Shown here piece after piece: positions 54,263 to 62,669 of a DNA stretch of 64,000 nt. The number at the start of each line of letters is the position of its first letter. The stretch's first letter is position 1. The position numbers and the translations under genes are program-made. The stretch lies in assembly GCA_015058155.1 (NCBI GenBank), contig SVCW01000004.1, positions 16,984 through 80,983 of the forward strand. The letters are read 5' to 3'. Source of the DNA: Clostridiales bacterium (GTDB lineage: Bacteria > Bacillota > Clostridia > Peptostreptococcales > Anaerovoracaceae). The notes beneath the pieces are model-generated. The model was given only the letters and a program-made list of their open reading frames with translations, did no database searches and had not been told where the DNA came from.

Positions 54263-54799
54263 TTAGCACTTTACGTAACCGATCTTGAGAGCTCTCTGGT
54301 TTGCTTCGTTGAACTTAGCCTTGCCGTGTTCTGTGAAGTACTTTTCGATTGCTGCTCCAGTTCCTTCGAGGCTCATGATTCCTGTGTGCTTTACGAGTGC
54401 ACCGATCATTACCATGTTTGCTCCCTTTGGATTGTCTGCTTCCTTAGCGAGTGCTTCTGTGTCTACCATTACTACGTTGATGTCATCTCTGTAAGTCTTA
54501 TCCTTAACGAGTGATGAGTTAACGAAGAGGTATCCACCAGGTCTGATTGAACCTACGAACTTGTCGATAGCTGGTCCGCTCATTCCTACGAGAATGTCGA
54601 TTTCCTTTGCGAGAGGTGATGCGATTTCTTCATCACTTACCTTGATAGTACAGTTAGCTGTACCTCCTCTCATTTCTGAACCGTATGAAGGGTACCATGT
54701 AAACTGGCTACCTGTTTCAAAAGCACAGTATGAGATAAGGATACCTGTTGTGATGATACCCTGTCCGCCGAATCCGGCGCAAATGATTTCCTTAAGCAT
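54263..54799 (-). CDS. 2-oxoacid:ferredoxin oxidoreductase gamma subunit, set 1
   Basis: A 178-residue gamma subunit, 177 of 178 residues identical to the set 2 copy. It shares a base with the end of the beta gene, again coupled. The near identity against diverged neighbours points to recent gene conversion or duplication. Confidence 0.92.
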   Translation of the reverse strand: MLKEIICAGFGGQGIITTGILISYCAFETGSQFTWYPSYGSEMRGGTANCTIKVSDEEIASPLAKEIDILVGMSGPAIDKFVGSIRPGGYLFVNSSLVKDKTYRDDINVVMVDTEALAKEADNPKGANMVMIGALVKHTGIMSLEGTGAAIEKYFTEHGKAKFNEANQRALKIGYVKC

Positions 54800-55542
54800 T
54801 ATTTTGCGCTCCTTTCTACGAATTCACCCATTGGGAACTGAGCGAGTACTTCGTCAGCGATTCTAGCGTTTGCCTGAGCTGGAGTCATTCCCCAGTTAGT
54901 TGGGCAAGCAGCGATTACTTCTACAAATGTGAAACCTTCGCCAGCCATCTGCTTTTCGAAAGCCTTCTTGATGTACTGCTTTGTCTTGTTTACGTTTGGA
55001 ACATTGTTAACAGCTCCTCTTGCAACGTAAGCAACGTCCATAGTTGCGTAGATCTTGCAAACGTCAACTGGGTTACCGTTGAGTTCCTTAGTTCTACCAG
55101 CAGGTGATGATGTAGTCTTCTGGCCGAGGAGTGATGCAGGTGACATCTGTCCACCAGTCATACCGAAGTTTGTATTGTTAACAACGATTGCAGTCATACA
55201 TTCGTCTCTTAATGCAGTGTGGATTGTGTGCTGCATACCGATTGAGTATGTAGCTCCGTCTCCTGCGTATGAGAATACGAGCATATCAGGTCTCATTCTC
55301 TTGTAACCTGTAGCTGTAGGGATAGCTCTTCCGTGTGCTCCTGAGAAAGCATTACCCTTCTGAGCGTAGAGCATATTTGAACCACATGCGAGGTCATGGA
55401 ATGCCATGCAGTTGTCTTCCATTCCCATTTCAGTGATTACTTCGTAGATAATTCTGTTTACGATACCGTGACCGCAACCCTGGCAACATCCGTGACCATA
55501 TTCGTTCACGATGATTTCTGGTACTCTAAAAGTCTTTGCCAT
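54799..55542 (-). CDS. 2-oxoacid:ferredoxin oxidoreductase beta subunit, set 1
   Basis: A 247-residue ThDP subunit with GDGATYSIGMQHTIHTALRDECMTAIVVNN. It differs from the other two betas at many positions, including the N-terminus (VNEYGHGCCQGCGHG for GCNPHGCCAGCGHG) and the stretch after SPAGRTKELNGNPVDV, so set 1 probably has a different substrate range. Confidence 0.92.
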   Translation of the reverse strand: MAKTFRVPEIIVNEYGHGCCQGCGHGIVNRIIYEVITEMGMEDNCMAFHDLACGSNMLYAQKGNAFSGAHGRAIPTATGYKRMRPDMLVFSYAGDGATYSIGMQHTIHTALRDECMTAIVVNNTNFGMTGGQMSPASLLGQKTTSSPAGRTKELNGNPVDVCKIYATMDVAYVARGAVNNVPNVNKTKQYIKKAFEKQMAGEGFTFVEVIAACPTNWGMTPAQANARIADEVLAQFPMGEFVERSAK

Positions 55543-55545
55543 TTC

Positions 55546-56598
55546 TTATACCTCCTTTGCAGTTCCTGCGATGATAGCTTCAGCTGTTTCAACTACTACG
55601 TCTGAATCTGGAACTACGTCAACGCTTAAGTAAGTATATACAGGAATCTTGCATTCAGTAGCAAGCTTGATGTCAGGAACTACCTGTCCCTTAAGTGACA
55701 TTTCTACTGAGAGGAGACCCTTTACTGCTGGGTTAACTTCTGCGAAAGCCTTCTTAGGGAATGGCCATGCAGTGATCATTCTGATGAGACCAAGCTTAAC
55801 GCCCTTTGCTCTTGCCTTCTTAACAGCTTCCTTACATACTCTTGATGAGATACCGTAAGCAACTGCTACTACGTCAGCGTCAGCAACCTGGATGCTTTCC
55901 CATCTCTGTTCGTCAGCTTCCATAGCAGCCCACTTGTTTAAGAGATAAGGACCATATACGTCATATCCAGTACTAGGCCAACCTGCAGCCTGCTTTCTCA
56001 TGCCTGGCTTATATGCCCATTCCTGATCAAGGCAGTGATCCTTGATGTCAGGAAGTTCTACGCCTTCCATCATCTGACCGATGATAGCGTCTGTAAGAAT
56101 TACTACAGGGTTCATGTACTTTTCAGCAAGTACGTAAGCTTCCTGTACGAGGTCAACTTCTTCCTGAACTGATGCTGGTGTAAGAACGATGTACTGTGAG
56201 TCACCGTTTCCGCCGCCGTGTACTACTTCTTCATAGTCTCCCTGTGATGCACTGATTCCGCCGCAAGCGCCACCGAGTCTAGCTACGTCAGCAACTACTG
56301 CAGGAACGTTACATCCGCAAAGGTATGATAAACCTTCGTGGAAGAGTGCCCATCCAGGACCAGCTGAAGTTGAAAGTACTCTTGCTCCAGCATGTGATGC
56401 TCCCATGAGCATGTGGAGACCTGTAAGTTCGTCTTCTGTCTGGATAAACTGTCCGCCGATTTCTGGCATTCTCCATGAGAGATATTCAAGAACTTCTGTC
56501 TGTGGTGTGATTGGGTATCCTGCGAAGAAACGACATCCTGCACGGAGTGCAGCTTCAGCAAGAGCTTCGTTACCCTTCATTACTACTCTTTCTGCCAT
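55546..56598 (-). CDS. 2-oxoacid:ferredoxin oxidoreductase alpha subunit, set 1
   Basis: A 350-residue alpha subunit. The ATG at 56598 matches its paralogues (MAERVVMKGNEALAEAALRAG) and has AGGAGG before it; a longer frame upstream overlaps the ferredoxin gene. It lacks a few residues in the variable middle region (about 200-235) compared with sets 2 and 3. Confidence 0.92.
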   Translation of the reverse strand: MAERVVMKGNEALAEAALRAGCRFFAGYPITPQTEVLEYLSWRMPEIGGQFIQTEDELTGLHMLMGASHAGARVLSTSAGPGWALFHEGLSYLCGCNVPAVVADVARLGGACGGISASQGDYEEVVHGGGNGDSQYIVLTPASVQEEVDLVQEAYVLAEKYMNPVVILTDAIIGQMMEGVELPDIKDHCLDQEWAYKPGMRKQAAGWPSTGYDVYGPYLLNKWAAMEADEQRWESIQVADADVVAVAYGISSRVCKEAVKKARAKGVKLGLIRMITAWPFPKKAFAEVNPAVKGLLSVEMSLKGQVVPDIKLATECKIPVYTYLSVDVVPDSDVVVETAEAIIAGTAKEV

Positions 56599-56600
56599 GA

Positions 56601-56807
56601 TTAGTCCTCCTTCACGATTTCGATTGCATAGTCTGGGCACATTGTGTAACATGAACCGCAAGCGATGCAGTCAGCTTCATTAAACTTAACTGTTTCGTAG
56701 CCCTTAGTGTTGAGTTCGCCTGAAGGTACTACGCATTTCTTTGGGCATGCAGCTACGCAGTAGTGACAACCTTTGCATAATTCTGCATTGTAAGTAATCT
56801 TTACCAT
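56601..56807 (-). CDS. 2-oxoacid:ferredoxin oxidoreductase ferredoxin (delta) subunit, set 1
   Basis: A 68-residue two-cluster ferredoxin (CKGCHYCVAACP, CIACGSCYTMCP), almost the same as the set 2 delta. The ATG at 56807 follows AAAGGAGCC. It is the first gene of the set 1 operon. Confidence 0.92.
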   Translation of the reverse strand: MVKITYNAELCKGCHYCVAACPKKCVVPSGELNTKGYETVKFNEADCIACGSCYTMCPDYAIEIVKED

Positions 56808-56876
56808 TATTGGCTCCTTTCTGAAGTTGGAAAGTCTGAACATAAAAAATTGTGATATATTTTCCTACTCCCATAC

Positions 56877-56906
56877 ATTATACATCCCATTGTCCAACCA
56901 ATTCAA
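56877..56906 (-). promoter_or_regulatory. Promoter of oxidoreductase set 1
   Basis: On the minus strand TTGAAT (56906-56901), 18 bases and TATAAT (56882-56877), 70 bases before the delta start codon. Confidence 0.65.
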
Positions 56907-56943
56907 TACTAAAAATGTAGAATGAAGGAATTTTTTGGGTTTT

Positions 56944-57831
56944 TTAAGGATTGCAACATCCTGCCGGTACGTACCCATTTTCAATCATGGTTTCACGGTC
57001 GACTGAAAGATAAATTTTATTGCTCTCGCTCATGCTTTCAGCATTCTCACAATATGTGTAATGGAACTTTCCATTATTACCATTGAGAACATAGTCTGCG
57101 TCGTATTCATTTATTAGTGTGCTTTCATTTTCCCAGCTCTCGCCTGTCGCATAATCGATCTCTACACCAGGCTCAATATTAAAGCAGTACACATTGAAAC
57201 AGATCCCATAACCTTTATCAACAGGCGAATATCCTTCCATAATAACACCGCTTGCAACAAGGTTTTCCCCTTCATATACAGGCGTAACTCTGTACAGCAC
57301 ATTGTTTCCTGTTTCTTCAATATACTGAACCGTCATGATTTCAAACTGCTGCATAGCAATCTGATTCATTGTCCTTGTCCCTGTAATAAGGTTCTTCTCG
57401 TTTGCATTTTCACCGGCGAGAGAAAACGCGATAAGGTGACTCCTGTTGAAAAGAGCCTCGCCATCCATAAAGTCATAGAACTCCTGATCCCATCCTGACG
57501 GTCTTACTTCCGAAATTGATTCACGCTCTTCTGTCGGGAGAAGTTCAGGACCGAGATTTGCATATGCAGTGCCCGCACGTCCGAGATAATCAAGTTCGCT
57601 GTAACTTTCAAAAATCTCACTTTCCGCAAGCTCCTCTTCAGTAAAATAAGGAATGTTTCCATTCACATAGGCATACGGAAGTCCTTCATATTCCGGAATT
57701 ACAAAGTTCTCAATTGCAGTTTCATATCTTTGTCCTGTATCTGCCGAAATATCGTCTGTCCCGCAAGCCGTAAACGATAATATCATTACCAGGATCATTA
57801 AAGCTGCCAGTACTCTTCTAATCTTCATCAC
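56944..57831 (-). CDS. Secreted lipoprotein nuclease (DNA/RNA non-specific type)
   Basis: A 295-residue protein. A signal peptide with lipobox (LSFTAC, Cys about residue 23) anchors it outside the cell. The segment FNRSHLIAFSLAGENANEKNLITGTRTMNQIAMQQFE is the beta-beta-alpha metal nuclease core of the EndA/NucA type, with His as general base, although Ser replaces the Gly of the usual DRGH. The last 45 residues form a separate small module (KFHYTYCENAESM...GYVPAGCCNP), a Cys-rich tail like those found at the ends of other secreted nucleases. Roles in DNA use or uptake are likely. Confidence 0.82.
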   Translation of the reverse strand: MMKIRRVLAALMILVMILSFTACGTDDISADTGQRYETAIENFVIPEYEGLPYAYVNGNIPYFTEEELAESEIFESYSELDYLGRAGTAYANLGPELLPTEERESISEVRPSGWDQEFYDFMDGEALFNRSHLIAFSLAGENANEKNLITGTRTMNQIAMQQFEIMTVQYIEETGNNVLYRVTPVYEGENLVASGVIMEGYSPVDKGYGICFNVYCFNIEPGVEIDYATGESWENESTLINEYDADYVLNGNNGKFHYTYCENAESMSESNKIYLSVDRETMIENGYVPAGCCNP

Positions 57832-57884
57832 AATTCTCCTTTTTCGTATTCTAATAAAAACATTTTATCATACAAAATAAAAAA

Positions 57885-57912
57885 ACTCCCGACCTTTAAT
57901 ACAGTCAGGAGT
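57885..57912 (-). terminator. Terminator of the 57928-58521 gene
   Basis: ACTCCCGAC (57885-57893) pairs with GTCAGGAGT (57904-57912) with one wobble on the minus strand, followed by seven T residues. Confidence 0.8.
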
Positions 57913-57927
57913 ACTTTTTAAGAAATG

Positions 57928-58521
57928 TTACTCTTCACCCATTACCACTTCAATAATTTCACCGTAAACAGCTTCGCCTTCCCTGCTGAGAAGTTCGATG
58001 CCGCCTTTGTTTCTGCAACACTGGCGAACCTTTTCAAAATGTATGAGAACGTTTGCAGTATATAATTTCCCGCGCAGTCTTCTCGTCTCGCAATTACAAT
58101 CCTTTATCATAACCTGATCTGTCAGCTCATCCATTGCGCAGTCGGTAATCAGCTTATCAAGAATCGTACATATCATACGCAGACAATCGCGCTGCATCTT
58201 TTCATTTCTGAAAGCCGACTTAAGATAAAAATGAATATCGCTTATCATCATATGAAGCAGCATTTCCTTCAGCTTTGCTTTCTTCGAACTCGCAACCGCT
58301 GAAACTGCAATCGCTGCAAGACTCATCGCTGCTGCAAAATACAGAATCGTAAGAATAGCACCGCTGTAATTTTTTCCGGATGAAAGTTCCATTACCATAA
58401 GAGCGAACGCCATCGCAAGCACAATCACAAGTGTAATATTGATTGCAGTTTTCGTGCATCTTGCACACCTTAAATAGCGCGCATCTCTCAGTTGTTTTTC
58501 CGTATATGGTTTTGCGTTCAT
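57928..58521 (-). CDS. Hypothetical membrane protein with cytoplasmic helical domain
   Basis: A 197-residue protein. Two membrane helices (about 26-46 and 55-75) follow a short basic N-terminus with CARC. The remaining 120 residues are helical and contain several cysteines (DCAMDE, KDCNCET, QCCRNKGG), a possible metal-binding pattern. No family is recognised. The ATG at 58521 follows GGGGGA; a longer upstream frame is unlikely. It is a single-gene unit between terminators. Confidence 0.65.
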   Translation of the reverse strand: MNAKPYTEKQLRDARYLRCARCTKTAINITLVIVLAMAFALMVMELSSGKNYSGAILTILYFAAAMSLAAIAVSAVASSKKAKLKEMLLHMMISDIHFYLKSAFRNEKMQRDCLRMICTILDKLITDCAMDELTDQVMIKDCNCETRRLRGKLYTANVLIHFEKVRQCCRNKGGIELLSREGEAVYGEIIEVVMGEE

Positions 58522-58608
58522 AATAAGTCCCCCTTTATGAGCGTAACGCATAATATCTATATCATATTTTAGATATACCCCGGTTGTGCCTTCTGAAAAC
58601 AAAGAAAA

Positions 58609-58630
58609 CTCCCGGCTGAATAACCGGGAG
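58609..58630 (-). terminator. Terminator of the NAGPA-type gene
   Basis: CTCCCGG (58609-58615) pairs with CCGGGAG (58624-58630), then TTTTCTTTG on the minus strand. Confidence 0.8.
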
Positions 58631-58639
58631 CCAAAACTA

Positions 58640-60109
58640 CTATTCTTTATATGAAGCGTCTGAATCTATTCCTATCATCTTTGTGCTGTTATCCCATGTG
58701 ATTCCGAAGTCTATCGCCTTACCGATTTCACGGAGCATGAAATAGTTGTTGCCATGAATGTTGTAAACAGTCGCATCAAGGAGTCTTCCATTAACGTAAA
58801 TCTTTGACGGAGTCTTCTTTACTGTGAGAGTTTCATTAGGAGCAGATGCCATTTCACCACCAACTTCGGTATACGGTCTTCCGACATTCATCGAAACTGC
58901 CTTTGTGGCATTGTCGTATCCTACTTCAAACTGCGCATCTGTTCCATCAAGAATTGCAGCGATGTCTCTGAGCTTGAAATAATTGTTTCCATTAATATTA
59001 TATGCATAGAGATCCTTTGAAACACCATCGACCTGTATCTTCTGCATTCTTCCGATACCTGTCGCCTGACTTGTATCCACGAAGCCGAGAGCGTTGTTTA
59101 CGTTTCTGCCGGAAGTCTTAGCGCCGTTGTAGTAAAGAGCAATCGAACCACCGCCATCAAGACACATAGCATTTACAAGACCGAGATTCTGGCAGATTGC
59201 AGCTGCATCTGTAAGAGTTGCTGCCCCGATGTTTCCGATGAGGATCTTGCCATCAGCAGTCGCTCCGATAAACGAACGTCCCGCTGCATTTTTGTTGATT
59301 TTATCTTCAAAGAAGCCTTCCTCTTCGCCGTTTGCAGTAACCATGCCGTTTATGATAAGGCTAGGACCTGCTCCTACACCCTGAACCACATCTTCCCAGT
59401 CTGAAGGATTTGTGTATGTAGTCTTTATCTTAACTTCATAGTAAACATCATCACCGATGTCGAAACGCTCTTCCGCGAGGTGTGCTACAGAAGGGTTATA
59501 TACAATCGCAAAACCGCCCTTAGGAACAGTAAAATCCGAAGTCGCTATTTCAACAACTTCACCTGATGCATCAACAATCGGAGCCATAGCACCGGCCTGC
59601 ATCTTTACAGGAATGCCGTATTCTTCAGTGAAAATTGTAATGGCATCTGCCTCAGGACTCGGATGATTGATTCTCCAAGGAATCGATCTGTGAACACCAT
59701 TTATATATCCGTAAAAATCAAACGAAAGTCTGTCGATTATGAGCTTGCCGTCTTTTGTAATTCCGGCAACTGCTCCACCATTACTGATATGAAGAATTTT
59801 GCCGTCTTTGATAATTGTGCCCCATGACACAGGATTACCATCATACGCCGAGAAATATGTACCGTTGATTGCCGCAAAAGCCTTGTATCTCTGCGCCATA
59901 CTTGCTACTGATTCTGCTGAGTTAAGGTCACTTCCAGCAGTCATCATCACAGGCTCGATATTCTTGTCGTTCATGTCGATTGTAACGTACTTGAGCGAAT
60001 GGCCTGAATCACTTGTAGTAGTGTATGCCGACGATGCCGCAAAAACAGGCGATGCCGACATAACAAACGCGAGCATCATACAGAGTGTAATCTTGAAAAC
60101 CTTTTTCAT
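58640..60109 (-). CDS. Secreted NAGPA-domain phosphodiester glycosidase-like protein
   Basis: A 489-residue exported protein. A signal peptide (to about VFAASS, residue 26) precedes a phosphodiester glycosidase (NAGPA) domain at about 40-345, with AAINGTYFSAYDGNPVSWGTIIKDG, VQGVGAGPSLIINGM and NAMCLDGGGSIALYYNG. The C-terminal part (about 360-489) is a stalk-type domain with two copies of a motif ending GNNYFKLRDIAAILD and GNNYFMLREIGKAIDF. NAGPA proteins act on sugar phosphodiesters in wall polymers. The ATG at 60109 is favoured by GGAGGAAAG before it. Confidence 0.85.
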   Translation of the reverse strand: MKKVFKITLCMMLAFVMSASPVFAASSAYTTTSDSGHSLKYVTIDMNDKNIEPVMMTAGSDLNSAESVASMAQRYKAFAAINGTYFSAYDGNPVSWGTIIKDGKILHISNGGAVAGITKDGKLIIDRLSFDFYGYINGVHRSIPWRINHPSPEADAITIFTEEYGIPVKMQAGAMAPIVDASGEVVEIATSDFTVPKGGFAIVYNPSVAHLAEERFDIGDDVYYEVKIKTTYTNPSDWEDVVQGVGAGPSLIINGMVTANGEEEGFFEDKINKNAAGRSFIGATADGKILIGNIGAATLTDAAAICQNLGLVNAMCLDGGGSIALYYNGAKTSGRNVNNALGFVDTSQATGIGRMQKIQVDGVSKDLYAYNINGNNYFKLRDIAAILDGTDAQFEVGYDNATKAVSMNVGRPYTEVGGEMASAPNETLTVKKTPSKIYVNGRLLDATVYNIHGNNYFMLREIGKAIDFGITWDNSTKMIGIDSDASYKE

Positions 60110-60148
60110 GAAACTTTCCTCCATTAACTAGTCTTGGTTTATACGGCC

Positions 60149-60157
60149 ATTATATCA
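60149..60157 (-). promoter_or_regulatory. Extended -10 promoter of the NAGPA-type gene
   Basis: TGATATAAT on the minus strand is an extended -10 (TGnTATAAT) about 45 bases before the start codon; no good -35 box is seen. Confidence 0.45.
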
Positions 60158-60233
60158 CAAAAAATGGTTAGTGGAACAAGCACGTGGGTATTATAAATCT
60201 ATAAATGAAACGAAATAATCAAAGGAGATATAT

Positions 60234-60782
60234 ATGAAGAAGATTTTAATGATTACAGGTTCTTTGAGAAAGAATTCTTTTAATAGACAGTTATCGGAAA
60301 TGATTACAGAGCTTATCGGAACACGCGCAGAAGTGACAGCACTCGACTTCAGCGATATCCCGTTCTTCAACGAAGATTTTGAAAATCCGCCGCTCGAATC
60401 AGTGCTCAAAGCACGTCAGGCAGTAATCGAAGCCGACGGCATCTGGATTTGTACGCCGGAATATAACTACAACCTCCCGGGCGTACTCAAAAACCTTCTT
60501 GACTGGCTCTCGAGACCTGCAGATCCTGACAACCGCAAGAGCGACTCAGTAATGAAAGGCAAACCTGTTACTATCGCAAGTGCCGCAGGAAACAGCGCAG
60601 GAGGCGGCGTAAGAAAGCAGCTCTCGACGCTTCTCACTATCATGGGCATGAAGGTATCAGGCGGCGAAGGAAACGGCACAGTATTAAACAAGGAAATGTT
60701 CGTAACAGGCACGCTTACGCTTCCTGAAGAAGTGATTAGCGCGCTCGAAAAACAGATTGAAACTTTCCTTTCAGAAATCTAA
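60234..60782 (+). CDS. NADPH-dependent FMN reductase-family protein
   Basis: A 182-residue flavodoxin-fold enzyme. ITGSLRKNSFNRQLSEMI binds the FMN phosphate, and TPEYNYNLPGVLKNLLDWLSRP is the diagnostic central motif. It probably reduces flavins, quinones or azo compounds with NAD(P)H. It has AAAGGAG before the ATG and stands alone, divergent from the NAGPA gene. Confidence 0.92.
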   Translation: MKKILMITGSLRKNSFNRQLSEMITELIGTRAEVTALDFSDIPFFNEDFENPPLESVLKARQAVIEADGIWICTPEYNYNLPGVLKNLLDWLSRPADPDNRKSDSVMKGKPVTIASAAGNSAGGGVRKQLSTLLTIMGMKVSGGEGNGTVLNKEMFVTGTLTLPEEVISALEKQIETFLSEI

Positions 60783-60788
60783 AAAACT

Positions 60789-60829
60789 AAAGGTCTTGAT
60801 CGTATTGTAATTAGTACGACAAGACCTTT
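60789..60829 (+). terminator. Terminator of the FMN reductase gene
   Basis: AAAGGTCTTG (60789-60798) pairs with CAAGACCTTT (60820-60829) and TCGTA with TACGA inside, but the T-tract is short. Confidence 0.7.
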
Positions 60830-60936
60830 CGTATTAGAGAGGCAGGATATTTGACAAAGTCATTCTTTAAAAAGACACCTCATTCAACACCTGCAAGCCA
60901 GTAAATCAACAAAGAATAGCTTTTAATATTTCTAAA

Positions 60937-60945
60937 TGGTATAAT
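60937..60945 (+). promoter_or_regulatory. Extended -10 promoter of the SLH gene
   Basis: TGGTATAAT (60937-60945) about 40 bases before the start codon; the -35 region is weak. Confidence 0.45.
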
Positions 60946-60986
60946 TGTTACATTGAAATCGCTTACATGAAGGAAAGGCAAGAAAT

Positions 60987-62465
60987 ATGAAAAGAGTAGT
61001 ATCAGTTGTTTTAGTTTTAGTTATGGTACTTTCCATGACCACAACCGCATTTGCAGGTTTCAGTGGAACATTGAGAGATGAGAACGGCAATATCGTTGAA
61101 CAGACAACTATCAGTGATATCGCATCAGAAGAAAGTTCAAAAGGTTATAGCGGAACTGCAGACAACAATTCTGGTATAACAGCAAAAGAAGATGTGACGC
61201 CGGCAAAGCCTCAGCAGAGTGCAACTTCCAATTCTGTTATCAAGTCATTCAGCGACGTATCAGCGAAGCACTGGGCGTACAGCGCAGTCATGAACATGGT
61301 AAAGAAGGGCATGCTCGAAGGTACAACAAAGCCGGTAAATGGTGTTGGCACATTCTCACCGGACAAGACAATGAACAGGGCAGAGTTTGTGACAGTCGTT
61401 GTAAGATACTTGTATGCAGACGAAGTGAGTCAGCAGCCAAAGGGTGATTACTGGTATTCACCATACTATAATGTAGCAGTAGATAATGGTCTTATTAAAA
61501 CAAACGAGTTCTCCGAAGCTTCCATGAAGCAGCCAATGAACAGACAGGAAATGTCGATGGTAGTCGTAAGAGCAATGCAGGCAGCTGGAGAAGATGCACC
61601 TGAAATGATAGATAAGGACAGAATCCCTGACTACGCATCAGTTGGAACATATTACAAGAATTATGTAAGACAAGCATATCAGGCTGGCATGATTGCCGGC
61701 GTGGATAAGGCAGGAACATTCAATCCTCTCGGCACACTCACAAGAGCACAGGCAGCAACAGTCCTCAACAGACTCGTAGACGCTAGCACAAGAGTGGATA
61801 TAAAAGATGTTATTATCGAGGAAGAAGCTGCGGCAGGTTCTATTAGCTGGGACCTTATTTCTACGAAATATTGCAAAACATCTTATAAAATGGGAGACGA
61901 ATTTGGCCTACCAGAGTATTTATTAATTTATGATCACCCATTTTATGGTAGTTATGCTATAGATATGAGAACAGGCGATAGGTATTTTGTTCCTGAAAAG
62001 GACGGCAAGTATACTCTTGCAAACTCAGATTTGAATAAAATGAAGAGTGTTTCATCTGAACCACAAACGTTCTACGAAAAAGGAATTCATTCCAAGCCTA
62101 AAGTTGGTGATACAGTCATCAAGACTAATGGAAGTACAGTAGTATTAACTGCATCACTTATTGGGGATAACTACTGCACGGATTTAGTAGTAGGTTATGG
62201 CCAGGGTGCAGACATTGTGACTGGAACAACGGTTAACGGCTACACAATAAAGGAAGGTCAGCTATATAATAAAGATGGACATTCTTATACGATATCCGAC
62301 TATACTGGTGAGTGTTACGTTAGTGATGTATGGAGCGCTATTATGGAACACACCGCACCTTCTGGTAAAGGATCTTATGATGGTGAAGTAAGAAATGTTT
62401 ACTGGATGTGGGATGCAGATGCATGGCATCCTGAAAATGGTACAGGTGATTGGGTATTCCAGTAA
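60987..62465 (+). CDS. S-layer homology (SLH) domain protein
   Basis: A 492-residue secreted protein. The signal peptide ends near TTTAFA (residue 23), followed by a Ser/Thr-rich linker. Three SLH repeats span about 88-275: FSDVSAKHWAYSAVMNMVKKGML...NRAEFVTVVVRYL, YWYSPYYNVAVDNGLI...NRQEMSMVVVRAM and YYKNYVRQAYQAGMIAG...TRAQAATVLNRLV. SLH repeats bind pyruvylated wall polymers. The C-terminal 210 residues are unrecognised, with Cys pairs and aromatic residues, and hold the specific function. Confidence 0.9.
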   Translation: MKRVVSVVLVLVMVLSMTTTAFAGFSGTLRDENGNIVEQTTISDIASEESSKGYSGTADNNSGITAKEDVTPAKPQQSATSNSVIKSFSDVSAKHWAYSAVMNMVKKGMLEGTTKPVNGVGTFSPDKTMNRAEFVTVVVRYLYADEVSQQPKGDYWYSPYYNVAVDNGLIKTNEFSEASMKQPMNRQEMSMVVVRAMQAAGEDAPEMIDKDRIPDYASVGTYYKNYVRQAYQAGMIAGVDKAGTFNPLGTLTRAQAATVLNRLVDASTRVDIKDVIIEEEAAAGSISWDLISTKYCKTSYKMGDEFGLPEYLLIYDHPFYGSYAIDMRTGDRYFVPEKDGKYTLANSDLNKMKSVSSEPQTFYEKGIHSKPKVGDTVIKTNGSTVVLTASLIGDNYCTDLVVGYGQGADIVTGTTVNGYTIKEGQLYNKDGHSYTISDYTGECYVSDVWSAIMEHTAPSGKGSYDGEVRNVYWMWDADAWHPENGTGDWVFQ

Positions 62466-62506
62466 CCAGCCTTAGTTTAGAAAAACTGGACACTCCAAAA
62501 GTAACT

Positions 62507-62532
62507 AAGGGTTTCGAGAAATCGAAGCCCTT
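62507..62532 (+). terminator. Terminator of the SLH gene
   Basis: AAGGGTTTCGA (62507-62517), loop GAAA, TCGAAGCCCTT (62522-62532), then GTTTTGTTT. Confidence 0.85.
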
Positions 62533-62563
62533 GTTTTGTTTCTTCAAAGTTTAAAATAAAAAA

Positions 62564-62595
62564 GACCTGTCTGAATATCAAAATTCAAATAGGTC
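62564..62595 (-). terminator. Terminator of the GHKL kinase gene
   Basis: GACCT/AGGTC outer and TGAAT/ATTCA inner pairs (62564-62595), followed on the minus strand by TTTTTTATTTT. Confidence 0.75.
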
Positions 62596-62669
62596 ATTAT
62601 TGATTCTATACTTTTGTTGAGAGACAGAAAAAACATCCTGTTTTTCAGTATTGTGCATGTTTATAGAGG

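Larger units (their letters stand above)
54203..54799 (-). repeat. 597-bp duplicated block, copy 1 (gamma gene plus terminator)
   Basis: The partner of 51381-51977. The identity stops at the beta gene, where the two sets are clearly diverged. Confidence 0.9.
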
